NCBI GenBank assembly: GCA_035443185.1
Contig: DAORRV010000001.1
Span: 1 to 64,000, forward strand
DNA from: UBA2330 sp035443185
GTDB lineage: Bacteria; Bacteroidota; Ignavibacteria; Tepidaquicellales; Tepidaquicellaceae
DNA: 64,000 bases
Direction: 5' to 3'
Shown here piece after piece: positions 28,603-36,950 of this stretch (its first letter is position 1; each line of letters starts with the position of its first letter). Both the position numbers and the translations under genes were made by a program. The notes beneath the pieces are model-generated. The model ran no database searches, was not told the DNA's origin, and was given only the letters and a program-made list of their open reading frames with translations.

Positions 28603-29088
28603 ATGAATTCAATTCCAGCAATTAAAAAACTAACTATGGAAAAACCTCGTCCGTTATGTTAGCTAAGAAAAAAACAGAAAGAACTTGTAAATGCAAATGT
28701 TGCACACAATGAAGGACTTTCAAAATCGGATCGAGTAGCATTCTGGATAACTGATCATGTAAGCAGTAAGGGATTTTTATATTTCTTCTAGTATGGACTG
28801 CTCTATGGCTGGGCTATAATATACATGCACCAATTGTACTTTATGTACCGGCATTTGATCCTGCATTTGTATTGCGGCTTTTCATTTCAAATATGAATCA
28901 GATATTTTTAATGCCTCTGATAATGGTCGGACAGAATCTGCAGGGCAAAACATTCAGATGCCAGAGCAGAACCTGATTATGAGATCAATCAAAATCGGAA
29001 CGTGAGATCGAAGCAATACTTCAGCATGTTAGAAAATCAAAATGAGCTTATAATGAAAATTCTAAAGCATGTTGATGCAAAGACATAA
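28603..29088 (+). pseudogene. Decayed DUF1003 membrane-protein gene
   Basis: Pieces of a DUF1003 protein occur in order but in different frames: LSKSDRVAFWITDHV then SSKGFLYFF and a stop; TALWLGYNIHAP, then PAFDPAFVLRLFISNMNQIF and LMPLIMVGQNLQG in a second frame; HSDARAEPDYEIN in a third; REIEAILQHV, and finally ENQNELIMKILKHVDAKT followed by TAA. An in-frame TAG also follows residue 19. At least four frame changes plus stops show long decay rather than one sequencing error. The two membrane segments (FLYFF...LWLGY and FISNM...MVGQ) remain recognisable. The rest of 28455-28602 holds nothing. Confidence 0.85.
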
Positions 29089-29503
29089 CGGGTTTTAAAA
29101 AAATGGATTTAGAATTTAAGAATAAAAGAAAAAAATTGCAAAAAATTATCTTTTTGTCTTAATTTATTCTTAAATATTTATTGCAAAAGAGTTAAAAAAT
29201 ATTAAAAGAAGCAGTTTGTTTTTTTTGTATTTTATTTCGAAGTTAAATCTGTAAATATTTTATATTACATATAGTTAGGTGAAAAAATACTTAATATTTC
29301 TCTAACAATTTAGTTTGAAAATTGGTATATTTCAATTGGAAATATTCTAAATAATATGTAATTGTTTACACTTCTTACTGAATAACAATTTCATTTTATA
29401 AAGCATAATAAGTAATAAATATTTTCAAAAAATATTTTTATATTTCTCAATATGTGTCTGTCAAGATTAAAAAATAAGCAAAGTTTAAAATTGTATTCAA
29501 TAT
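29089..29503. other. A/T-rich upstream region of the ECF sigma gene
   Basis: No coding signal is visible in this 415-base stretch. It has long A and T runs (for example T-runs near 29218-29226). It must hold the promoter of the sigma/anti-sigma pair, but I cannot point to a specific site. Confidence 0.45.
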
Positions 29504-30094
29504 ATGCTGAATAAAGAATTATATGCCAGGGATATTTCGGGTGATGTAGTACTGTTGAAAAAAATTTCTACCGGGGATACAGAGTCATTAAGAAAATTAT
29601 ATAATCAGTATTCAGATTATTTGTTTAAAATTGTTTTTTATATTTTAAAAAATGAATCTGATGCAGAGGATACTTTACAGGAAGTATTTATGCAGATCTG
29701 GGAGCATTCAGAAAAATACGATGAAAAATTAGGTTCACCGATATCTTGGATAGTAAGAGTAACAAGAAATAAATCAATCGACAAATTAAGAAGTAAAGGT
29801 TATAGAGAAAGAGAAAATCAATTTGATATAGACAGGTTTTACAATTTAAGTTCAGATGAACCCAGTGAAAATCCGGATTCAGTAATGACAATTAATTCTA
29901 CAAGTGAACAAATTAAATCTGCTATCGACACTTTGTCTGACATTCAAAAGGAACTTCTTGAATTTACATATTTCAGAGGCTTTTCTCAAAGTGAGCTGGC
30001 TGAACATTTTGAACTTCCTCTTGGTACAGTAAAGACTTGTATCAGAACTGCTATGATAAAGTTAAGAGATAAACTAAAACATTTAATTAATTAA
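29504..30094 (+). CDS. ECF-family RNA polymerase sigma factor
   Basis: This 196-residue sigma-70-family regulator has region 2 at about 30-95 (LYNQYSDYLFKIVFYILKNE, DAEDTLQEVFMQIW) and region 4 at about 135-190 (LSDIQKELLEFTYFRGFSQS, ELAEHFELPLGTVKTCIR). The closest known type is SigK/RpoE-like ECFs paired with ChrR-type cupin anti-sigmas. The next gene, two bases downstream, is exactly such a partner. It probably directs a small envelope or oxidative-stress regulon (inference). Confidence 0.93.
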   Translation: MLNKELYARDISGDVVLLKKISTGDTESLRKLYNQYSDYLFKIVFYILKNESDAEDTLQEVFMQIWEHSEKYDEKLGSPISWIVRVTRNKSIDKLRSKGYRERENQFDIDRFYNLSSDEPSENPDSVMTINSTSEQIKSAIDTLSDIQKELLEFTYFRGFSQSELAEHFELPLGTVKTCIRTAMIKLRDKLKHLIN

Positions 30095-30096
30095 AA

Positions 30097-30687
30097 ATGG
30101 AAAATAATAATAATATAATTGACGATCATATAATTTTCAGATCACTTGGAATGGAATTTGGAGAAATTGATTCCGATTCAGGAGTAAATGAAAATAACGA
30201 TCAAATACAAAAAATCAGGGAATATAATGAAATTGCATCCTTGATTCCTTCTGTGCTGAACGATGTAAATTTCAGCAATACTTTTACTTCGAAAAAAAAA
30301 GAAAGCATCTTTGAAAATGTTTTGTCAGAGATAGACAGAAAATCAAAATTAGAAAAAAAGCATGAGAATTTTAGTTTTGTTTTTGACAATAATTCAGAGT
30401 GGATCAACTATCCGATAAAAGGTATAAAATTTAAACCATTATCTTTAAACAAAGAAAAAAATTATTTGATGCTTCTATTAAAAGCAGAAGCCGGATGTCA
30501 GTATCCATCTCATCATCACAGCGGTGCTGAAGAATGTTACGTTATAGAAGGTGATCTTTGTGCCGAAGGAAAAGTACTTGGTCCAGGAGATTTTCATCAT
30601 GCAGAAGGAGACAGCGATCATAAATCATTATTTACCAAAAACGGATGTACGCTATTAATTGTAGCTGATCCTGAAGATTATACATAA
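30097..30687 (+). CDS. ChrR-like cupin anti-sigma factor
   Basis: This 196-residue partner of the ECF sigma has a C-terminal ChrR-type cupin (about 100-195) with metal ligands in SHHHSGAEECYVIEGDL and a later His in GPGDFHHAEGDSDHKS. In Rhodobacter ChrR the N-terminal domain carries a zinc site (H-x3-C-x2-C), which this protein lacks: there are no cysteines in the first 130 residues. It may therefore hold the sigma factor without zinc. The gene starts two bases after the sigma stop, so the pair is co-expressed. Confidence 0.85.
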   Translation: MENNNNIIDDHIIFRSLGMEFGEIDSDSGVNENNDQIQKIREYNEIASLIPSVLNDVNFSNTFTSKKKESIFENVLSEIDRKSKLEKKHENFSFVFDNNSEWINYPIKGIKFKPLSLNKEKNYLMLLLKAEAGCQYPSHHHSGAEECYVIEGDLCAEGKVLGPGDFHHAEGDSDHKSLFTKNGCTLLIVADPEDYT

Positions 30688-30743
30688 ATATTTAGTAGTT
30701 AATATTTAGTAGTCAATATTTAATAGTTAATATTTAGTAGTTA
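30688..30743. repeat. Four tandem 14-bp repeats
   Basis: Four copies of ATATTTAGTAGTTA lie head to tail (30688-30701, 30702-30715, 30716-30729, 30730-30743), the second and third with one change each. They directly follow the anti-sigma stop. Copy number may vary between strains. Confidence 0.85.
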
Positions 30744-30879
30744 ATATAAAACACCCATCACTATTTTTCACTTGTCCTGCCCGGACAATTTTAAATCAAA
30801 AAAATTTAGCAATAAAGATTTGTATTAAACGAAGGTGATTATTCTGAAATCAGAATAATATCTTTTAGGTGAGTATTAT

Positions 30880-31602
30880 TTACTGGAAAATTCTTTCGGC
30901 TGCCCAGTAGAATGCAATCAGTGCAATGATAAGTGAGCCCGGAATCAATATCCTTTTTCTGTACCAGCTCTCCGCTCTGAACCAAATCCCGACTGTAATA
31001 AATGCGGCTAAAACTACCGCGATCTGTCCGAATTCTACTCCAATATTAAATGAGATAAGAGCATTTAAAAATTGTTCTTTTGGGAGTCCAAGGTCTTTTA
31101 AGACATCTGCAAATCCAAGTCCGTGAATTAGTCCAAATAAAAATATAACAGTAATTCTGAATGAATTTAATTTCCTTGAATAAATATTTTCTATTGCAAT
31201 AAATACAATCGATAAAGCTATGATAGGCTCTACAATAAATCCGGGAATATTAACAATATTAAAAACAGCAAGTGAGAGCGTAATCGAATGAGCAATTGTA
31301 AATACAGATATCTGTATCAGAAGTGGTTTTAATGACGGGCTGAGGAGAAATAATCCGAGTATAAAAAGTATATGATCCAGACCGTAGGGAATAATGTGAG
31401 TAAATCCAAGCTGAACATAAACCCAGCCGGTATCAATTGTTGACATATTTGCCAGGTCATGTATCGGATGTGAAAAAACAATTCCAGGTAGACTGAACAA
31501 AGCCATTAAAGCGGTAATAAATATTATATAAATATTTTTGTTTAAGATGTAATTTATATTAAACATTGAAGTAATTTTAATTTTGAACATAAAGTGATTC
31601 AT
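30880..31602 (-). CDS. HupE/UreJ-family membrane protein
   Basis: This 240-residue protein has about seven membrane segments. HupE/UreJ hallmarks are GLDHILFILGLFLL, FTIAHSITLSLAVF, FLFGLIHGLGFADVL and FNIGVEFGQIAVVLA. Family members are proposed Ni2+ or other metal permeases for hydrogenase or urease, but no such enzymes are nearby. It overlaps the TPR gene by 26 bases on the same strand and follows the DUF4331 gene, so the three probably work together. Confidence 0.85.
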   Translation of the reverse strand: MNHFMFKIKITSMFNINYILNKNIYIIFITALMALFSLPGIVFSHPIHDLANMSTIDTGWVYVQLGFTHIIPYGLDHILFILGLFLLSPSLKPLLIQISVFTIAHSITLSLAVFNIVNIPGFIVEPIIALSIVFIAIENIYSRKLNSFRITVIFLFGLIHGLGFADVLKDLGLPKEQFLNALISFNIGVEFGQIAVVLAAFITVGIWFRAESWYRKRILIPGSLIIALIAFYWAAERIFQ

Positions 31603-32863
31603 AGAACGGATTTATATTTAATGCAAATTTCAGATATTCATTTGCCTCTGAATGTTTACCGGTTTTTTCGAAAATTTTCCCTGCATGATAATATAAAAGT
31701 GGATCTTTTGTACCAAGACGAAGTGCCTGACTGATGTAATTTTCTGCTGCATTTGTATTACCGGATTTAAAAGCTGTCCATGCAGCTGCGTGAAAAGTCT
31801 TTATGCATCGTGAACCTTCCTGCAGAGATATTTCTGAAATTTCAAAAGACTCATCCACCCTGATTCCATGATCAGCATTAAAAAGAGCCAGCTCAAGATC
31901 AGTTTCGACTCCATTTTGTTTGTAAAAAGTAATTAAGAATTTTACTTTGTTATAGGCTTCTTCAGCATTTTCAATCTCCCCGTTTAAAGTATAAGCATCA
32001 CCAAGAGAGATCAGAAATTCAGGAACAGAATTTTTTTGAACAGCTTTATTATACAGTTCAATAGCCTCACTATATTTATTATAATGCATTTTTATTTTAG
32101 CCATTCCTGCATATGCATATGAATATTCAGGATAAGCAAAAATTATCTCCTGAAACAATTCAGATGCAGTGTCAGTGTTTCCTGCATTATACATAAGATT
32201 AGCAAGCTGATATTTACACCAGACAGTGTTTTCCGCAACCGGTGAACCTGCATTAACAGCGGATCTCATTGCTTCTATAGATCCTTCAGTGTCACCGAAT
32301 AATTCTCTGACATAAGAAATTCTAGAATAGGAACTAAGATCAGGTCTAAGATCAACCATTTTCTGAAGACTGATAATGGCTTCGTCATACATTCCAAGTT
32401 CAACCTGAGCATCAACTAACACACCATATGAATAAGCACTGTATGGATTTTGAGTAAGTGATTTTTCTGAAAGTTCAAGTGCTTCCCTGAAGTGATGACG
32501 GGATAGTTTAACTGAACCGAGCTCTGCATAAGCCAGAAAATTTTCCTGTTGCAGATCTAAGGATCTGTTCAATACATTTTCAGCAGATGCATAGTATTCT
32601 GGATCGTTTGTTTCACGGGCTTTTTGGATATAAGCAGCACCGAGTTTGTTTAGGATGTTTGTATTTTCAGGAGCTTCTGTCAACTGTTCCTTTAAAATAG
32701 AAATGTATCTGTCAGCGGAAGAGTTAGTATTGCTGATATAATTAATATCATTATCATAAATACCCTGTGGCGAAACAGTCTGTTCAGTGTTTTTGTCAAA
32801 GACTTTCCAGGTAATTAATGATAAGACAATTATTACAGAGGATATTATAAATATTTTTTTCAT
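31577..32863 (-). CDS. Tetratricopeptide-repeat protein, membrane-anchored
   Basis: This 428-residue protein has an N-terminal signal anchor (MKKIFIISSVIIVLSLITWKVF) and then around nine TPR units, for example EDTPEYYASAENVLNRS-like, LEKSLTQNPYSAYSYGVLVD-like and EYSYAYAGMAKIKMHYNKYS. It is a protein-protein interaction scaffold on the periplasmic side. It lies between DUF4331 (upstream) and HupE (26-base overlap), and is separated from the former by a terminator. Confidence 0.85.
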   Translation of the reverse strand: MKKIFIISSVIIVLSLITWKVFDKNTEQTVSPQGIYDNDINYISNTNSSADRYISILKEQLTEAPENTNILNKLGAAYIQKARETNDPEYYASAENVLNRSLDLQQENFLAYAELGSVKLSRHHFREALELSEKSLTQNPYSAYSYGVLVDAQVELGMYDEAIISLQKMVDLRPDLSSYSRISYVRELFGDTEGSIEAMRSAVNAGSPVAENTVWCKYQLANLMYNAGNTDTASELFQEIIFAYPEYSYAYAGMAKIKMHYNKYSEAIELYNKAVQKNSVPEFLISLGDAYTLNGEIENAEEAYNKVKFLITFYKQNGVETDLELALFNADHGIRVDESFEISEISLQEGSRCIKTFHAAAWTAFKSGNTNAAENYISQALRLGTKDPLLYYHAGKIFEKTGKHSEANEYLKFALNINPFYESLYVQN

Positions 32864-32867
32864 ATGT

Positions 32868-32908
32868 AAAAAAATTAAAAAGCAGTCTGTCTTACAGGGA
32901 CAGACTGC
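32868..32908 (-). terminator. Terminator after the DUF4331 gene
   Basis: GCAGTCTGTC (32882-32891) and GACAGACTGC (32899-32908) form a 10-bp perfect stem with a 7-base loop. On the - strand it is followed by TTTTT. It separates DUF4331 from the TPR-HupE pair, so the latter depend on readthrough or their own promoter. Confidence 0.85.
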
Positions 32909-32917
32909 ATATTAGAA

Positions 32918-34681
32918 TTATTTTAAGAGCAACATTTTCTTTGAATCTACTCCTGAGGAAGTTACAAGCTTTACAAAATATGTACCGGAAGCTACTGCAA
33001 CGCCGTTATTATTCATTCCATCCCACACTACTACTCTTTCGCCTGGTGCAAGCTTTTCACTTACAAGAGTTCTGACTTCTTTTCCAAGAATATCATAGAT
33101 CCTGATGTCAACATTATCAGCCTTGAGCAGATTATATTTTATGTTAGTCGAAGGATTAAATGGATTTGGATAATTTTGTATCAATCCGAATTTTTCGGGG
33201 TTAATATTTTGATTGCTGTTTGCAGCTATAGAAACAATTGTACCGTGACTGTTTTCATAACCTTCGCTTGGGATAGCCAGATATGGAAAAGCTGAAGCAA
33301 AGGATTTATCATTTCTCTGTACAGCATCCCCGAGCTGAGCATTTATACCGGTACTAAACGGAGGTCCTAATAACACACCGCCGACCACTCTAAGAGCTAT
33401 GTCAATTACATCATCTTTAAGTCGTCTTCCATTTGGGAATCCGGCAACATCGCCGTCTATTACACCAAGCCTGTTCTCATTTTCAAAAGCAACAGGAGGA
33501 ATACCAAGATTAATTCTTAATTGCTCTGAAGGAGTTCTTGTATCCTGAGGTCTTTGAGTAAGTCCCGGGACACCTGTTAAAAAAACTGCAACGAGATCAG
33601 TTCTGTTTGTAGTAGGAATATCATCAGTTACAGGATAGAGTGAGTTAATGATACCTGCAAGTTCAGGTGAAGTAACATAATTAAGAAACTGAACATCGTC
33701 TACCGGCTTTGAAGCATTCCATTTATCTTTTTGACTTAGAGGAAGTACAACTTCATTCACCAATGGCATACCAAGTCTTGAAACACCGACCCAGTTTCCG
33801 CTACCGGTTCTTGTACCATTGCTGTTTATTACAGTTGTAGCTTTTCTGCTGGCAGTAGCCCATACACCTACGATAGCATTGGAATCATTCTGATTAGGAT
33901 TTGGACTACCGTTTCTTGTAACCTGTGCGATTGGGACTTTGATCGAGATTGAGTGAACATTATATCCGGCAAGAGCATCTTTACCGCCGCCACCGTTACC
34001 AGGAGCACCCGGTCTTATTTTCAAAAGATCAAATGCTGCACCAAGATCGACAAAGAAAGGATCATCTGTCGGACCGGCAAAAACTTTTCCGCCGGAGCTA
34101 GGAAGATCTCTTACACCTTCTGACATGAGTCCTGCATAGTTTGGCATTGAAGAAGGTCCGGCATAATTTGGATCATTGTGAGAATTTCCACCAACATAGT
34201 TAGGTGTGACAGGCAGTGGAGATGAAGTCCACTCGGTAACTCCGTTAACAACTCTCTTTACTGTGTAGGTTTGTTTTACATTCAGATCAGGATCCCCTAA
34301 GGTAGAGACTTCACCAGTGTTATAAAGGAATGTATTTCCATTTCCTACTAAGTCTGTAAATTCAAACTGATAACTTATGTGATCAATTCTGTCTCCGACG
34401 TTATCAATTTTAATTTCATACAAAACATCAGTACCGAACTTATGGAAATTAGGACCGCCGGCCGGTTCCTCAAGAGGATTATAACAAGCGATCAGGCAGA
34501 CCATTCCGGGATCATCAGCCGGTCTGAATGCATAGACATCTGTATTGTCCGCTACTGGATCTGTAGAAATGATCGGTGCTTCCCTGTGACTGGAAGCGTC
34601 TGTCCATTGTGACAGACTAAAGAGTGCAGTGCAAACTGCAAGTACTCCAAACAAAGAGTATAAAAATTTTTTTTTCAACAT
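32918..34681 (-). CDS. DUF4331 secreted protein with T9SS sorting domain
   Basis: This 587-residue protein has a signal peptide (KKFLYSLFGVLAVCTALFSL). The DUF4331 domain opens SSHREAPIISTDPVADNTDV followed by YAFR, and continues with PLEEPAGGPNFHKFG and GYNVHSISIKVPIAQV. The T9SS domain is LIQNYPNPFNPSTNIKY to SKKMLLLK (about residues 498-587). DUF4331 is a beta-rich surface domain of unknown role. The neighbourhood (TPR, HupE) and the SSHREAP start match the common arrangement of this family; a metal-linked role is only a guess. Confidence 0.9.
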   Translation of the reverse strand: MLKKKFLYSLFGVLAVCTALFSLSQWTDASSHREAPIISTDPVADNTDVYAFRPADDPGMVCLIACYNPLEEPAGGPNFHKFGTDVLYEIKIDNVGDRIDHISYQFEFTDLVGNGNTFLYNTGEVSTLGDPDLNVKQTYTVKRVVNGVTEWTSSPLPVTPNYVGGNSHNDPNYAGPSSMPNYAGLMSEGVRDLPSSGGKVFAGPTDDPFFVDLGAAFDLLKIRPGAPGNGGGGKDALAGYNVHSISIKVPIAQVTRNGSPNPNQNDSNAIVGVWATASRKATTVINSNGTRTGSGNWVGVSRLGMPLVNEVVLPLSQKDKWNASKPVDDVQFLNYVTSPELAGIINSLYPVTDDIPTTNRTDLVAVFLTGVPGLTQRPQDTRTPSEQLRINLGIPPVAFENENRLGVIDGDVAGFPNGRRLKDDVIDIALRVVGGVLLGPPFSTGINAQLGDAVQRNDKSFASAFPYLAIPSEGYENSHGTIVSIAANSNQNINPEKFGLIQNYPNPFNPSTNIKYNLLKADNVDIRIYDILGKEVRTLVSEKLAPGERVVVWDGMNNNGVAVASGTYFVKLVTSSGVDSKKMLLLK

Positions 34682-34893
34682 TTCAGTTTCCTTTTCTTTT
34701 AATTATTAATTATTATTGTTTGTGTTCATATTTAACAACGAAATAAAAAATTGATTGGATTTAATAAAGAATGTAAAAAAATCAGAGTGGAATTATCGGA
34801 AAAAAATATTCCGCATACTTTTCAGTTGTAATGCAATATATATGATACTGGTCATAGCGGATTATAGTAAGTTTTATTAGTTTCCGTTTATTA

Positions 34894-35110
34894 ATGAATT
34901 CAAATAACGGAAAATATTATAAAAAAATCTTTTTATATTATTGCCGTTCTGATTTTTTTTGTGACAGGTGTTTCCAGATCACAGATCCATTCAGAAAAAG
35001 GCAGTTTTTTATGTTCAGAAAAAAATCTTCTTCAGATTACAATCTGTTCAACCCCGACTTTTGAGGCACAGAATTTTTCTGAAACCAGGAAAATGATCCT
35101 AGTAAAATAA
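34894..35110 (+). pseudogene. Remnant of a T9SS-secreted protein gene
   Basis: A signal-peptide-like start (KKSFYIIAVLIFFVTGVSRS) is followed after about 20 residues of unclear sequence by NFSETRKMILVK and TAA at 35108-35110, the typical T9SS end. The reading frame has no start: the only ATG (34894) is in another frame and TGA precedes. Signal peptide and tail are thus joined with the passenger lost, suggesting internal deletion plus a frameshift. The rest of 34682-34893 is A/T-rich with nothing recognised. Confidence 0.65.
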
Positions 35111-35124
35111 TTTTTGTAATTAAC

Positions 35125-35167
35125 CCTCGTCAGAGTTCATTTGATTTTTAAGAACTCTGATGAGAGG
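35125..35167 (+). terminator. Hairpin after the T9SS remnant
   Basis: CCTCGTCAGAGTTC (35125-35138) pairs with GAACTCTGATGAGAGG (35152-35167) with small bulges. The T-rich tail is weak (TTGATATTTT). It is probably the terminator of the lost gene. The bases from 35168 to 35358 show nothing else. Confidence 0.55.
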
Positions 35168-35358
35168 TTGATATTTTATGATTCATTTCAAATCAGAAAA
35201 CTAATAATTAAGAAATTGAATGGGTAATAATTTCCGTAATGTGTAATAAACCCACAGTTATATTTTTTACATTGAAAAACGAATAGAAATAGCACTTTTA
35301 AACGGTATAAGAATTGAAGTTAAATTCAACATAATTTAAAAACTTAAACAATAGAAAA

Positions 35359-36153
35359 ATGAAAAAAGCATTTCTAATTTCAATAGTTACGTTTGTGATA
35401 ATACTAACAAACAGTATATTGGTTTATACATATGAAGACGGGATAACAGGAAGGACAAAAAAGACCAGTGCAAATGGATGTTCATGTCATTCTATGAATA
35501 CAAATATAACTGGAGTTTTTTCCGGACCTGATACAGTATCTGCAGGTGAGACAGTGGTTTATAGTTTTACAATAAACAGATCCGGCTCCGGAGCCGGTGG
35601 GGGAGCAGATATTTCTACACGACTTGGTGCGCTTGGAGTAGGTCCCGGAGCTTCTTATCTCAGAATTCAAAACGGAGAACTGACTCATCAGAGTCCATTG
35701 AACTTATCCGGAGGAAGCTTTACAGGACAGTTCAATTATACTGCACCATCTTCACCGGGAACTGATACTTTATGGATCAGTTCTGCTGTAGGGTATCAAA
35801 ACGGCTGGAACTGGGGTACAGAAAAAAGAATAGTAGTAAAAAATCTTGTTGGAATTAATAATTTAAACAATCCTGTCTATTATAAATTATATCAGAATTT
35901 TCCAAATCCGTTCAATCCTTCGACTAACATAAGATTTGAAATACCTAAGTCAGAATTTGTCAGTTTGAAAATATTTGATATAACGGGAAAAGAAATTTCT
36001 TCTCTTGTTAATGAAAATCTTCAGGCAGGCGTTTACAATATCAGATTTGATCTTAACAATTCAATTTATCATCAGTTGACAAGCGGAATTTATTATTACA
36101 TCTTAAAGACTGAGAATTTTACTGAGACGAAGAAAATGATGCTTGTCAAGTAA
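35359..36153 (+). CDS. Choice-of-anchor V (Reeler-like) protein with T9SS sorting domain
   Basis: This 264-residue secreted protein has a signal peptide (residues about 5-25). A short Cys/His element, ANGCSCHSMNTN, resembles the heme-type motif that opens many choice-of-anchor V proteins, but as CxCH rather than CxxCH. A beta-sandwich follows (about 55-165, DTVSAGETVVYSFTINRSG to VGYQNGWNWGTEK). The T9SS domain is LYQNFPNPFNPSTNIRF to TKKMMLVK. It is surface-anchored; function unknown. Confidence 0.82.
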   Translation: MKKAFLISIVTFVIILTNSILVYTYEDGITGRTKKTSANGCSCHSMNTNITGVFSGPDTVSAGETVVYSFTINRSGSGAGGGADISTRLGALGVGPGASYLRIQNGELTHQSPLNLSGGSFTGQFNYTAPSSPGTDTLWISSAVGYQNGWNWGTEKRIVVKNLVGINNLNNPVYYKLYQNFPNPFNPSTNIRFEIPKSEFVSLKIFDITGKEISSLVNENLQAGVYNIRFDLNNSIYHQLTSGIYYYILKTENFTETKKMMLVK

Positions 36154-36190
36154 ATTATAAATTGTAAATTGTAAATTTTTATGCGCAATG

Positions 36191-36216
36191 TTGATACAGG
36201 CTATAGCCTGTATCAA
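36191..36216. repeat. Perfect 26-bp palindrome
   Basis: The arms are TTGATACAGGCTA and TAGCCTGTATCAA, with no loop. A partial third arm, GTATCAAC, recurs at 36226-36233. It sits 38 bases after the T9SS gene stop. It may be a terminator hairpin or a REP-like dispersed element. Confidence 0.7.
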
Positions 36217-36308
36217 CCATAGACTGTATCAACAGGCATTTTTATAAATTGCTACCCATCTTTTATTAAAGTAAATTAATAATATTTTATAAGCCGATTT
36301 TTTTTATA

Positions 36309-36421
36309 ATGGATAAAATTAGCGAACTTCTTTCACACAAAGAATTTACTTCAGAATGGGAAAAGTCAAATAAAGATATCAATGCCGCTAAGCTGCTGAC
36401 TTTAAGGCAGGTTGAAAAATT
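36309..36421 (+). CDS. 5' fragment of an unidentified gene, cut by an assembly gap
   Basis: About 37 residues (MDKISELLSHKEFTSEWEKS and on to LTLRQVEKF) run into the Ns without a stop. The helical, charged sequence is not recognised. The bases right of the gap (36522-36575, MEYQREKDRRNNLMIFL then stop) fall in the same frame only because the spacer is 100 Ns, so joining them is unsafe. Confidence 0.45.
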
Positions 36422-36521
36422 NNNNNNNNNNNNNNNNNNNNNNNNNNNNNNNNNNNNNNNNNNNNNNNNNNNNNNNNNNNNNNNNNNNNNNNNNNNNNNN
36501 NNNNNNNNNNNNNNNNNNNNN
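36422..36521. other. Assembly gap (100 Ns)
   Basis: A fixed-length scaffold spacer; the true length is unknown. It interrupts the small gene beginning at 36309. Confidence 0.95.
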
Positions 36522-36575
36522 ATGGAATATCAAAGAGAAAAGGACAGAAGAAATAATTTAATGATATTTTTATAA

Positions 36576-36950
36576 ATTTATTTTAATAAAACCATACGCT
36601 TAGTTTCAGAAAATATTTAGGTTTGCATCCGGATGTATCAGATAATTAATGTAAAGTTAACCCCCGATTGAATTAAAAGCAAAGAATTATTTTTGCGTTT
36701 AGAGGGGAATTATTTTTGAAAAATGGTCAATAAAGTTTTGTAAAATATTGATTATGAGCCGGAAACAAAGAAAAAAGGTGGTTTTATCCCGGAAAGGATT
36801 TGCTGATTGTGCGGGAAAGAGCAATTTCAAATTACGAATTTCAAATTTCAAATAGTGAAAAAGTGTGGGATTATGAGTAACAAGTTTCAAGTATCGAATA
36901 TTGAATTCTAAAATATTTATTTGAAATTCTTAATTTGAAATTCGTAATTA
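36576..36950. other. Intergenic region with imperfect inverted repeats
   Basis: No gene is seen. AATTACGAATTTCAAATTT (from 36833) and its near-complement AATTTGAAATTCGTAATT (36932-36949) form a long imperfect inverted repeat. Degenerate copies of TTTCAAAT/TTGAAATTC lie between. This A/T-rich repeat type recurs elsewhere in the window. Confidence 0.55.

Noticed and set aside
36309..36575. One 88-residue gene across the second gap
   Set aside because: The two ends are in frame only with an arbitrary 100-base spacer; I kept just the left fragment.
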